Below are positions 10,149 to 20,333 of a DNA stretch of 54,597 bases, piece after piece. The first letter of the stretch is position 1; the number at the start of each line of letters is the position of its first letter. Both the position numbers and the translations under genes were made by a program. This DNA is from Chara braunii (taxonomy: Eukaryota > Streptophyta > Charophyceae > Charales > Characeae). The stretch lies in the NCBI GenBank assembly GCA_003427395.1, contig BFEA01000352.1:513517-568113 (forward strand). Direction: 5' to 3'. Under the pieces are notes generated by a model. It was not told the origin of the DNA. It did no database searches and was given only the letters and a program-made list of their open reading frames with translations.

Positions 10149-10824
10149 TCCTATGTCCTGGATACCTATATAACTATGGCATAAACCCTGCTACAACCTC
10201 TTAACCCCGCTCTACACACACCCTTGAACACAGTCCACCCTCCCCCTGACCCTCATTCCTGATGTCTGATTTGCCCTTGCCCTCGCCTAGCCTTGTCCCA
10301 TCTGTCCTCTCCACTACCTTGTCTCTCTTGTCCAATGCTTGTGAACCTGCGTAACGCCGGCGATAAAGGATCTAATGGCAAGCGCACGAGGACGATGGCC
10401 TTCTGCCTCACTGTTCATGGAGATTATGCAGCTGGTTTGCCCACCATGCTGTTTCATCGGCTGGCATCCCGACTCGCGGACTTACTGGAGCAGCAACTTG
10501 TGACATGGATCTTTGCATCAGTCTGCGACTTCCTTGCTTCCTGATCAGACCTCATTGCAGTTCGTGTACCAAACGCACCCTAGCACTTGGACTTTGACAC
10601 TTGAACTACTACTACGCTTCTTGGACTTCTACATATCGCAGCCGCTGAAGATCGCTTCTACCACCTACTCCAAAGACCTGGTCAAGACCGCTGCAGAACC
10701 CCTTTCAAGACACTTGGGACACTGTTCCTACATGAGATTCTGCTTCCTACTCCTTCGGACACACCAGCCCTTGCATCCTGAACAAACATTTTCATTTTTT
10801 TATTTTTCCTGGCTTTGACAACCT
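10149..10824. other. Element A 3' untranslated stretch
   Basis: No motif-bearing gene. It lies between the chromodomain stop and the tandem repeats before the polypurine tract, so it is probably the 3' non-coding part of element A. Confidence 0.45.
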
Positions 10825-10829
10825 TGTAG

Positions 10830-11165
10830 AACATCATTAGCAGATCCCTGTTTCCCTAACCATTGTTCCCCGTACCCACTAGAACATCAATAGACATCCC
10901 CTGTTCCCCTGACCATTGTTTCCCTTACCCACTAGAACATCAATAGAAATACCCTGTTTTCCTGAACACCGTTTCCCTTACCCAGCAGAACATCAATAGA
11001 AGTTCCCTGTTCCCTTAACTTTGTTCCCCCTTAACCTATAGCAAACCATGCAGTCCCCTTAGTTCATCAGTAGGACTACCCTGCTCCCTGCCGTCCCTTT
11101 AGTTCATTTGTAGGACTACCCTGTTCCCTGCAACCCCCCCTAGTTCATCAGTAGGACAACTCCAT
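10830..11165 (+). repeat. Two short tandem repeats upstream of the element A polypurine tract
   Basis: From about 10830 to 11010, three to four units of ~58 bp share CACTAGAACATCAATAGA and CCCTGTT. From about 11055 to 11165, three units of ~45 bp share TTAGTTCATCAGTAGGACTA. Both sets are C/T-rich and alternate with CCCTGTTCCC. Confidence 0.75.
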
Positions 11166-11326
11166 TCACCGGTACCAAACCCTGTTCCCTCTTACTCCCG
11201 CAGCCCATGCCACCCACATTATACCCCTCTTCCCTTTCGACTTGTTAACCAGTGATCGGCCCCGTCCCATCCTTCACAGATTTCAGCATTGCTTCATGAT
11301 TTTTGGCAGCCGGGACGTTGCCTTCT

Positions 11327-11341
11327 AGAGGGAGCGGATAG
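11327..11341 (+). promoter_or_regulatory. Element A polypurine tract
   Basis: AGAGGGAGCGGATAG lies directly before TGTTACGGACTCC, the expected LTR start. A purine tract here primes plus-strand synthesis in LTR elements (family knowledge). Confidence 0.6.
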
Positions 11342-11807
11342 TGTTACGGACTCCGCCAGGGCTCAATCCCTGGTCTATCTTTTTGCTGTTTCGGCTGCAT
11401 CCCGTTTTCGGCCTGGCACCCTTTTTCCAAACCCCTCCTTTCGTACCGTAGGATTTTGGACAACTGGCGCCATGCTGCAATTCGGGCGCCACTTTCAAAC
11501 ACCGCATTTTTCAGTTCTGCCCTCGGGGCCTTTGCAGAAATGACCCTGGTACCGTACGTGTCACCGGTACTTATACCGGCTCCCCGTAAGGTACGGGGAC
11601 CGGTCTCGTACCAGTTTCCAGCTGCTGTACTCGTACTCCGTGTGACTTGCTGTTTCGGCATTCCGGAATCCAAGACCTCGACTTTGTGCCCTTGCCACTG
11701 TGTCTGTGTCCGACCCTCAGTCGAGTCGAGTGAGTGAGTGTGTGTGTGTGCTCTCACTCTCTCCCTCTCTCTCTCCCTCTCTCTTGGCTCTCCCTCAGCC
11801 TCGCGCG
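11342..11807 (+). mobile_element. Element A 3' LTR, truncated
   Basis: It begins TGTTACGG right after the polypurine tract. It contains GGTACC/CCGGTAC-type inverted motifs near 11548-11620 and GT/CT microsatellites near 11726-11785. No matching CA end is seen before element B starts at 11808, so element B probably inserted into or replaced the LTR end. The left LTR is outside the window, so the boundary rests on the PPT and TG start alone. Confidence 0.5.
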
Positions 11808-12710
11808 TGTTACATCCCAGAAACTTCACGTGCAGTTCAGGAGGCAGGAGGTAGTCTTCAGGATTCGGCAGCAGCACTCTGGAGGAGGGCTGCAGGAGTA
11901 GTGGTAGCACTAGCAGTAGTCTTCAGCGTTGGGCGCTTGTAGCGTTAGCAGTAGTCGTCAGCGCTGGGCGCCATAGGATCTAGAATAGTACAAGAGAGAG
12001 AGATTGGGCGGAGGCCAGGGAGACTTACCTTCGGCGCCATAGCTCCAGCTCCGTCTTCGAGGTACCTGCAGCACAGTACCATCTTCACAGGTTCGTACCT
12101 GGCATGTGTGTGTGAGAGAGAGAGAGTTCTTCTTCTTCCTCTTCTCAGTCCACCATCTCCCTCTCAATCTCTCGCTATCTGACTTCACTGCATCAGCAGA
12201 CTACGAGGGGGAGAGAGCTTGGTGACATTTGGATCCAGACTCGATGTTGGGCTTCAAACATTTTGACGAGGGATTATTTGGGACTTGTAACGAAGACTTG
12301 GTGTTGAAGACTTTCCCATCTCCCCCCTCCTCTTCTTCGTCTGTTCCCCTCCTCTTCGTTTGTGCATGATCAGGACCTGGCGCATTCTTCCTGTGTGTAG
12401 CGCCAGGCCTCCTTCACACCTCGTGATGAAGATTATGTATGTTTAGTCTGCATTGCAACATTGATTGGGCTCGTCATTGGTATTCTAGCATTCTGCTGCG
12501 CTATCTTGTACTACGTGAGAGAGGTGAGTCCCGGTCAGTACAGGACTTGTATCTAAGTCTTCCCCTGCGCTATAAAGCACCATCTTTGTATATATCATAA
12601 TGTACACTGCTTGTTGAGATTCTACTTGCACTGCATTGTCCATTCAGTCATTTTCATCACATTGCGGATCCTCGATTTTATATGTACATCGCCCAACTGG
12701 GCATGTAACA
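11808..12710 (+). mobile_element. Element B 5' LTR with internal deletion
   Basis: TGTTACAT at 11808 is followed at once by CCCAGAAACTTCACGTG, which in the 3' LTR lies about 370 bp in (18608). The U3-like part with the TATA region is therefore gone. The rest parallels the 3' LTR and ends CATGTAACA at 12710. Confidence 0.85.
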
Positions 12711-12728
12711 GTTGGTATTGGAACACCG
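12711..12728 (+). promoter_or_regulatory. Primer binding site, element B
   Basis: TTGGTATTGGAACACC directly follows the LTR. TGGTAT matches the start of the plant chromovirus PBS complementary to initiator tRNA-Met; the rest is only partly similar, so the tRNA assignment is tentative. Confidence 0.5.
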
Positions 12729-13345
12729 CACGAGAATCAGGACAACCTGATCTGACACGTGTGCGAGGACTAGGTAGCTAATTAGTCTTGATTGATCGAT
12801 CAGAGCACACTAGTTATCCCCCAAAATCACGATTTTGACCTCACTGCCAAAAATCGAATTTGTTTTTCTTTTCTTGGATTTTGTTTTCTCGCTATTTCTG
12901 TTGTGGAAAATCGCAATAGCGCAACATCTGAAATTTTTGTTTTCGTTTTTCTTCTGAAAATTCGAAATTTCGTTGTTAGAAAATCCGAAATATCTTTTTT
13001 CGAAAATTTCGATTTCCTTTTGCAATTTCCCGTAATTTAGAAATCCGGAATATTTTTTTCCAAAATTCGTACGAGAAATCCCTCTTGCAGTTATCATTCC
13101 CTTATTGTGCGTACTCTCATCTGAGTAATTCCGAATATTTGGGAGGCCTACTAAACTTGCAAACGAGTGTTTTTTCTTTTTCTCAAAATTTTTTGCAAAG
13201 CCCAAACTGAAATTTTTTATTAGTGGCTCCTTATCTTGGCGATTTATCTCACCCACCCCTCCCCACGTCAGCAGGCCACGTCAGCCGACAGCACTGCCAT
13301 GTCAGCAGCAGGGAGTACCACATCAGCAGGCCCCCGGCCTGGTCT
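12729..13345 (+). other. Element B 5' leader
   Basis: Non-coding leader between PBS and gag. The A/T-rich part 12820-13215 is matched by a shorter version in element C (33180-33545), showing a deletion in C or growth in B. No gene seen. Confidence 0.5.
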
Positions 13346-14362
13346 ATGCTGTTGCGCTCGCAAACAGCCGTCATGGACCAGAAGTCCGAGGAAACGGACG
13401 AGGCCTATCAGGCCCGGATGGTGCTTCTGATTACCGAAGCTAAGCACCGATCGGATGCAGTAGCAGCCGCAACAAAGAAGGAGGCAGAGGACACCGAGAA
13501 GGCACGTCTGTTGGCAATTGAACAACAGCGACAACAAGACGAGGCAGCAGCAAAGGCTGCCGATGAAGAACGACTTCAATGACGCGAGAAGATATTCAGC
13601 GGAGAGCGATCTTTGCTCACAATGGCAGTGGACTGGCAGGCCGAGGCTGAGAATGGGAAGCTGGAAGAGAGTGGAAACAAGATCGCTCTACTCCTCTCCC
13701 ATCTCACGGACCTCCTGGCCACGTGCATTGCACAGCAGGAGGACATTCACAACCTCGACGACGCGGTTCAAACGAACAATCAGGTGTTTGACCAACTCAC
13801 TAGCTGCCTCCAGCAGCTCGAACAAACCGTCGCTGCCCCCGTTGCCAACTCTTCCAGCACCTCCGATCGCCTCGAGGCATTGGTGATTGACGTCGGATCC
13901 CTCAAGGACGGCGCGTAGTTACAGCAAAATGCCACGCAATAGTTGGAGCAGCGGATCTGTACTGCCACCACTCACTCGAGATCGGAACCACGCGAGACAA
14001 CTCCAAAGTTCGATGATCAGGAGATCTTCTGCGATTCGACGAAGACGGACCCGATTCTGTGGTTCCGTAAGTTCGAACTCAAGTTGCAGCTACACTACGT
14101 CAGCGAGCACAAGCATCACGCGTACTTATACTCCAGCTCGGGGGGCACGTGCCAAGCATGGATGGACAATCTCCTGTCCAAGTACGGAGTGGTGGCTGCC
14201 GACTTGCATACCAAGATCAGCTGGCATGATCTAAGGGCAGCGTGACATAAGCGGTTCCAAGTAGAGCCGCCAGAGATCAAGGCAATGGACAAGTTGATGG
14301 TCTTCGAACAAGGCACGCTGCCGAGTGTTGACTGAATGGCCAAGTAACAACGCTTGACATCC
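13346..14362 (+). pseudogene. Element B gag, inactivated
   Basis: The start MLLRSQTAVMDQ matches element C gag at 33739. An Ala/Glu/Lys-rich coiled-coil-like stretch follows, then the capsid-like part (TPKFDDQEIFCDSTKTD, CQAWMDNLLSKYG). In-frame stops occur at 13580-13582, 13916-13918, 13940-13942, 14243-14245 and 14333-14335. Each corresponds to a sense codon in element C and differs by C-to-T or G-to-A (one also A-to-G). After about 14362 some 690 bp present in element C (about 34758-35450), including the end of capsid and the zinc knuckle, are missing. Confidence 0.85.
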
Positions 14363-16908
14363 GTGCGCAAGGACAAGACGTGTGTGCGGCATCTTCTCCA
14401 TTCGGCAGCGGGGACTTATCGTCTTCAAGTGGTTCTTCACGGGATTCGGCGCGCGAGTTCAACATAGAGGATTTCGCATGGCTTCCTTTCCCGACCACGG
14501 GCCGCTTGCCGGGACCGCAATGCGCAACATTATGCGCTCATCTTCACACGTACTTATCCTTCTATGCACCACCAACTTCGCCGACGGATGACGAAGTCGC
14601 GGTGGGGGCCATCCTTGCGTATGTTACCAAGGTGGCCCGCAAGTTTCGCAAGCAGCGGTACGATGACAACAACACACCACTCCTCTATGTCCGCAATCTG
14701 GTTGGGTAAGCGTCCTGCAGCGCTTTGCTGGATAGCGGCGCGTCTCGCAATTTTATGAGCCAAGCCTTTATGCAAAGGGCTAGCCTTGGCGCAAAAGTTC
14801 GAAGGAAGACAAACCCGATGGCGATCAAGTTGGCGGACGGAAGGATGCAGCAACTTTTCGACCGCTACATCGAGGCCGTACCAGTGTATTTCGCGCCACA
14901 TGCACGCAAACCGGTGACGTTCGACATTTTAGACACGGACTTTGACATTATTTTGGGAATGCCTTGGCTTGCAAGTGCGGATCACACGGTCAACTTCCAC
15001 TGGCGGACTCTTACCGTTCGCGACACTTTCGCCGCAGAAGTACCGTGTACTATTCCTCTTCCGCACCCTTCGATTCGGCGCCAAGTGGTGACAGCCAAGT
15101 CATTCCGGGCTACTTGTGCTTACGAGCAACCCGACGAAATCGGCCTATGTTTCCTACGGACCGTCGTGGTAACCGACTCTTCACCCACGGACTTGTCTTC
15201 AGACCCCCGTGTGGTGCGGTTGCTTGACGAGTTCACCGACATCTTAGAGTCACCTACCGGTGTGGTGCTGGATCGACCAATCTCTCACGAGATCATTCTT
15301 GAGGCCGGTGCTGTGCCGCCAAAAGGTTACATTTATCGCATGAGCGAGGAGGAACTTACGGTCCTTCTCGCGCAACTCGATGACTTGTTGGACAAGGGCT
15401 GGATCCGCCCTAGTAGCTCTTCATATGGAGCGCCAGTTCTCTTTGTATGGAAGAAGAACAAGGATTTACGACTGTGCATCGACTACCGCAAGCTCAACGC
15501 GCAAACCGTCAAGAATGTGAAGCCTCTTCCTCGCATCGACGATCTTCTTGAGCGATTGGGCGGCGCAAAGTATTTTTCTAAGTTGGATTTGAAGTCGGGA
15601 TATCATCAAATCTCAATTCGTCGGAATGATCGCTACAAATCCGCGTTCAAGACGCGGTACGGGCATTTTGAGTGGGTGGTCATGCCTTTTGGCCTCACCA
15701 ACGCCCCGACGACCTTTCAAGCGACAATGACCAACAGGTTCCGTGCGACGTTGGACTGGTTCGTGCTGGTCTACTTAGACGACATTCTCGTCTATAGCCG
15801 GTCATTGGAGGATCATCTTGAGCACCTTCGATGGGTGTTGGGGACACTCCGCCACGCCAAGTACAAAGCCAACCGCGACAAGTGCGAATTTGTCCGGCAA
15901 GAGCTGGAATACTTGGGCCGTTTTGTCACACCGGAGGGCATCAGTCCGTTGTCGGACAAGATTCAAGCCATCCAAGAGTGGTCAGAGCCGCGGAACGTCA
16001 CGGATGTCCGTTCGTTCCTTGGCCTTGCCGGCTACTACCAACGTTTTATCAAGGGATACTCTAAGATTGCGGCCCACTTGTCCAAGCTTCAATGCGAGGA
16101 TCGAATGTTTGACTTGCGCGGGAATCGTTTTTGGCTTTCAAAGCCGCTCTATCATCTGCGGAGGTCTTGCGAATCTACGACTCACTATTGCCGACGCGCG
16201 TCACTACGGATGCGTCCAGCTATGGCATTCGTGTCGTCCTCGAGCAACACGATGGCGTGGACTGGCACTCGGTCGAGTACTTCAGCAAGAAAGTGTCCGT
16301 CGTGCATTCCATTTACGATGCACGCAAGAAGGAGCTCCGAAGTGCCCGTCGTGCACTCCATTTACGATGCACGCAAGAAGGAGCTCCTAGCCTTCGTCCA
16401 CGCACTCAAGCGGTGGCGGCACTTCCTCCTTGGTCGAAGTCAATTCCGATGGGTAACGGACAACAACCCATTGGTCTTCTACAAGACCCAAGACACCGTC
16501 AATAGCACCATCGCCCGTTGGATGGCTTTCATCGACCAATTCGACTTCTTTTCCGATCACATTCCCGAGAAGTCGAACCGTTTTGCGGATGCTCTTTCAC
16601 GACGTCTGGATCATTGTACCACAGTCTACTCGACCTTCGAGATCGGCGACGACCTGCGGGACAGCTTCATCCGCGGCTACCAAGCCGACCCCGAGTTTCA
16701 CAACAAGTACGCGAATTGCTCCTCGCCTAATCCGACACTTTCTCACTACCGGATCCAAGAGTGGTACTTGCTTGTCCACACGCGGGGGAAGGACCTTTGC
16801 GTACCGAGTGACTCTCACTTGCGTACACGGCTTCTTGGCGAGTTCCACGATGCCCCCGCCACCAGACACTTTGGAGTCAATCGCACGATTGGCCGACTCC
16901 GCGAGTGA
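14363..16908 (+). pseudogene. Element B pol: protease, RT, RNase H, start of integrase
   Basis: A TAA at 14707-14709 (CAA in element C) precedes the protease. The long frame from 14725 has protease LLDSGASRNF and ILGMPWL, RT signatures LCIDYRKLN, KLDLKSGYHQI, VMPFGLTNAP and an intact YLDDILVYS (near 15775), then LGLAGYYQRFIKGYS. Near 16125 the frame shifts: RNase H VTTDASSYGI is in the third frame. A 49-bp duplication then returns the frame, giving YDARKKELLAF, VTDNNPL and FADALSRR. The zinc-binding start of integrase follows (LLGEFHDAPATRHFG). The frame stops at TGA 16906-16908, where the family usually has Arg. With an intact RT core this is the least damaged enzyme in the window. Confidence 0.9.
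16297..16394 (+). repeat. 49-bp tandem duplication in element B RNase H
   Basis: The stretch coding VVHSIYDARKKEL appears twice with a 49-bp period. Because 49 is one more than a multiple of three, the second copy reads in the frame of the upstream RT. Confidence 0.9.
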
Positions 16909-17920
16909 TTTTGGTGGCCCGGCCTTCTTGACGATGTCACACGCTATTGCGAGTCATGCGAAGTTTGCCGACGCTTCAAATCCCGCAACCATCGTCCGTA
17001 CGGCGAGTTGCGACCGTTACCGGTCCCCTTGTGCCGAATGGAAGCGATTGCCATGGACATTACCGGACTGTTCCCCAAGCACAAGACCAGCGTGGATGGG
17101 ATTCTCACGATGGTCGACTGACTCACCAAGTTTTCCATGTTTTTTGCCTTGCCGCTATCATGCCAAGGCACCGAAGTTAGCCGAGGTTCTTTACGACGGT
17201 TGGATTCGAACCAAGGGTTACCCCAAGGAAATCGTCTGCGACCGTGACACTCGGTTCATGTCCGATTTTTGGTTGGCGCTCATCAAACGGTGGGGCTTAT
17301 CTCTCAAGCCAAGTTCGGCTCGCCACCCCCAAACTGATGGCCGAACGGAGAGGGCGCATCAGACCGCACAGGTTCTCCTTCACACTCTCATCCGTCCCGA
17401 CCAAAAGGATTGGGTTGAGCGGCTGCTGGATGTCAAGTTGGCCTACAACTCGTCCATCCACCCGGCTATCGAGATGTCGCCCTTCGAGTTCGAGCACGAC
17501 TCGCCGGCCACTTCGTCGTGGGACACAATCATTCCACAAACGGCTGAGAGCGACGACCATCTTTTTTTCTTGCGTCGGATGCAAGAGCTACTTGTCAAGA
17601 CACGCGACCAGATGGCCAAGACACAGCAACGCATGAGCCAAAAGGCCAATCGCCAACGTCTTCCTTGCCCATTCCGCGCCGATGATCTCGTTTGGGTTTC
17701 CGCCGCGGAATTCAGGCTTGAACAAGATATCTCTCGCAAGCTCCTCCCGAAATGGATGGGGCCTTGGCCGATCGTGGCACCCACTGGGGATGCACCCGAA
17801 GGACCTTCCTTCACCATTCAGGTGCCCGCCCACTTGCCCGTCTACCCGGTCTTTCATTGCTCCAAGTTGGCTTTTTACACGCCAGGGGAACATGACGATT
17901 ATCCCGGGGGACGATCGTAA
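16909..17920 (+). pseudogene. Element B integrase
   Basis: After the stop at 16908 the frame continues with FWWPGLLDD and CESCEVCRRF (zinc finger Cys pair), then the catalytic core start AMDITGLFPKHK. A TGA at 17119-17121 sits where the family has VDRLTKF. A frameshift near 17150 moves the rest to another frame: LYDGWIRTKGYPKEIV, CDRDTRFMSDFW (second Asp) and HPQTDGRTERAHQT (Glu), so the DDE residues are all readable in pieces. The C-terminal part KWMGPWPI and VYPVFHCSKL precedes TAA at 17918-17920. Confidence 0.9.
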
Positions 17921-18228
17921 AACCCACCCTCTATGGACGGTTTTCAAGAGGTCGGCGACATCATCTCCCAGCGGCGCTACGGCAACATCATCTCCCAGCG
18001 GCGCTACGGCAACAGGCCAACCGAGTACTTGGTACGCTTTGCGTACTGCAGTCACAGAGCTGACCGTTGTTGACCCGTGCGGAACTCCAAGCAACAGCTC
18101 CGGATGTTCTCGCACGCTACGAACGAAAGATGCAAGGCAAGCCGGTATCTTCGGCTCCACGTCGCACCCGCATCCACGTTCCACCTTCAGATCGTCAGCT
18201 TTGCCCTCGCCCCGGCTTGACTTCATAA
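17921..18228 (+). pseudogene. Element B chromodomain-like tail
   Basis: The integrase frame continues past the TAA with MDGFQEVGDIISQRRYGN and PTEYLVRFAYCSHRAD, which looks like a chromodomain. A 27-bp in-frame direct repeat (17959-17985, 17986-18012) doubles IISQRRYGN. One base appears missing near 18072; in the next frame TRAELQATAPDVLARYERK completes the domain-like helix and ends at TAA 18226-18228. The assignment rests on the EYLV-F pattern and position. Confidence 0.6.
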
Positions 18229-18239
18229 GGAGGGGGGGG
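18227..18239 (+). promoter_or_regulatory. Element B polypurine tract
   Basis: AAGGAGGGGGGGG directly before the 3' LTR; an almost identical tract precedes the 3' LTR of element C at about 36864-36877. Confidence 0.85.
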
Positions 18240-18896
18240 TGATACATGCTGCGCCTGCAACAGGCTGCATGGGCCCCCTTTTAGGCCCGTGACATTCTCA
18301 AGCCAAAAGCCTGAAAACAAGGGCCTACAGGCCCCGTGTCGTTTCAGCCTGAAAGCCTGAAAACAAGGGCCTACAGGCCCTTTGTCGTTTCAGGCTAAAT
18401 CAGGGCCTTTCCGGCCCTGAGTCTTTTCAGCCTGAAACTGAGGGCCATTTTCAGGCCCTCATCAGTTTGACCCACCCTGAAACGTGAGCAACAAACCAGG
18501 GTTTTAGCACAGGCCATTTCGGGCCTGTTTTCAAGACAACCCTTGGTTGAGCTTCAACGCAAGGTTCGACATTGGCAAGACCAGCCTCAGGTAGTTCCTA
18601 GGTACTTCCCAGGCACTTCACGTGCCGTTCAGGAGGCAGGAGGTAATCTAAGATTCGGCAGCAGCACTCTGGAGGAGCGCTGCAGGAGTAGTGGTAGCGC
18701 TAGCAGTAGTCTTCAGCGCTGGGCGCTAGTAGCGTTAGCAGTAGTCTTCAGCGCTGGGCGCCATAGGAGCTAGAGCAGTACGAGAGAGAGAGAGATTGGG
18801 CGGAGGCCAGGGAGACTTACCTTCGGCGCCATAGCTCCAGCTTCGTCTTCGAGGTACCTGCAGCACAGCGCCATCTTCACAGGTTAGTACCTGGCA

Positions 18897-18960
<64 letters not shown>

Positions 18961-19530
18961 CTTCTTCTTCCTGTTCTCAGTCCACCATCTCCCTCTCACC
19001 CTCTCGCTATCTGACTTCACTGCATCAGCAGACTACGAGAGAGAGAGAGAGCTTGGTGACATTTGGATCCAGACTCGATGTTGAGCTGCAGACATTTTGA
19101 CGAGGGATTATTTGGGACTTGTAACGAAGACTTGGTGTTGACGAATTCCCCATCTCCCCCCTCCTCTTCTTCGTCTGTTCCCCTCCTCTTCGTCTGTGCA
19201 TGATCAGGACCTGGCGCATTCTTCCTGTGTGTAGCGCCAGGCCTCCTTCACACCTCGTGATGAAGATGATGTATGTTTAGTCTGCATTGCAACATTGAGC
19301 TCGTCATTGGTATTCTAGGATTCTGCTGCGCTATCTTGTACTACGTGAGAGAGGTGAGTCCCGGTCAGGTCAGGACTTGTATCTAAGTCTTCCACCATCT
19401 TTGTATGTATCAGAATGTACACTGCTTGTTGAGATTCTAGTTGCACTGCATTGTCCATTCAGTCCTTTTCATCACATTTTTTTGCGGATCCTCTGTTTTA
19501 TATGTACATCGCCCAACTGGGCATGTAACA
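18240..19530 (+). mobile_element. Element B 3' LTR
   Basis: Begins TGATACATG and ends CATGTAACA. Repeated GCCTGAAAACAAGGGCC-type units (about 18300-18400) lie near its start. Compared with element C LTRs, some 45 bp with the TATA box are missing near 18590. A 35-bp tandem duplication (GCAGTAGTCTTCAGCGCTG) spans about 18700-18765. A GT/GA microsatellite lies at 18896-18958. A splice-donor-like ACAGGTTAGT is at 18881-18890. Confidence 0.9.
18896..18958 (+). repeat. (GT)n(GA)n microsatellite in the LTR
   Basis: About nine GT followed by about twenty GA dinucleotides. All B/C-type LTRs in the window have a GA tract at this place, but much shorter. Confidence 0.9.
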
Positions 19531-20048
19531 CAGGCCAGGGGGCTGGGTGGGAGGGAAACGCAGGAAGGTCACCAAACTGCATTGTCCATTCCCGGTCCTA
19601 ATCAACAGAACAAAATAAAAAAAATAAAAAAAGAAGAGGATCTCGCCCCCCCTTTTTTTTTTTTCCTTTTCCCATTNNNNNNNNNNNNNNNNNNNNNNNN
19701 NNNNNNNNNNNNNNNNNTTTTTTTTTTTTTTTTTTTTTTTTGGAATATCTGTCGATCGGCTATTAGTGAGGCCTTTCGGAGGAGTGCTATGAGCGAGATC
19801 TAGGCAAGGTTTCGCAAAGTTCCGGCTTTCAAAAAATGCGATCTTGAAAAAATAAAATTTGCGCGGAATAGAATGGAGGTTCCACTTTCAGAGAAGAATA
19901 GATCCAGTTTCCGAGAATATGACTACCTTCCTAGTTCGCCTGCTATGCCCAGAGTGAAACAAAAAAACGAAATGCTAATATCCAACTTTCCGGAGATCTG
20001 TTTCGAACATATTTTTTTTGCAGAGATTTGACGAAGCCCTACTTGACT

Positions 20049-20094
<46 letters not shown>

Positions 20095-20325
20095 GCTGGC
20101 TCCTTTGATCTGTTGCGATAGGTTTGTCCACATCGCATCATTCTTTGCTGAAAGTTTGCTTTTGCTGTCATGATCACCTGTTCATGCTCTTGCATTTTGG
20201 TTGGTGAAGTACGACTAGAAGTCGCAACAATTTCAACTGCAACAGGTACAGATTCCTCTCTCACCCCTTCCATTTTCGGAGCGACAGCTGGAGCCATAGT
20301 GGGCTACAACAAGACACATAGTGGG
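19531..20325. other. Spacer with assembly gap and (AATC)n microsatellite
   Basis: An unknown-base gap covers 19677-19717, flanked by poly-T. An (AATC)n tract lies at 20049-20094. On the minus strand 20091-20297 encodes an Arg/Lys/Gln-rich 68-residue frame of unknown nature; it may be part of the CCZ1 region downstream exon or chance. No other gene seen. Confidence 0.5.
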
Positions 20326-20333
20326 CTACAGAT

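Larger units (their letters stand above)
11808..19530 (+). mobile_element. Element B: Ty3/gypsy chromovirus-type retrotransposon
   Basis: Two related LTRs (11808-12710 and 18240-19530) flank a PBS-like site, a mutated gag, a pol with protease, RT, RNase H and integrase, a chromodomain-like tail and a polypurine tract. Full LTRs of the family begin TGTTACATG and end CATGTAACA, a perfect 9-bp inverted terminal repeat. Flanking 5-mers (GCGCG left, CAGGC right) do not match, so no target-site duplication is visible. It sits in the 3' LTR of element A. Confidence 0.9.

Noticed and set aside
14363-17920. Element B as a working autonomous element
   Set aside because: Several stops and frameshifts, and no TATA region in either LTR.
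18896-19084. Frame with repeated Arg-Glu
   Set aside because: It is the translation of a GT/GA microsatellite.
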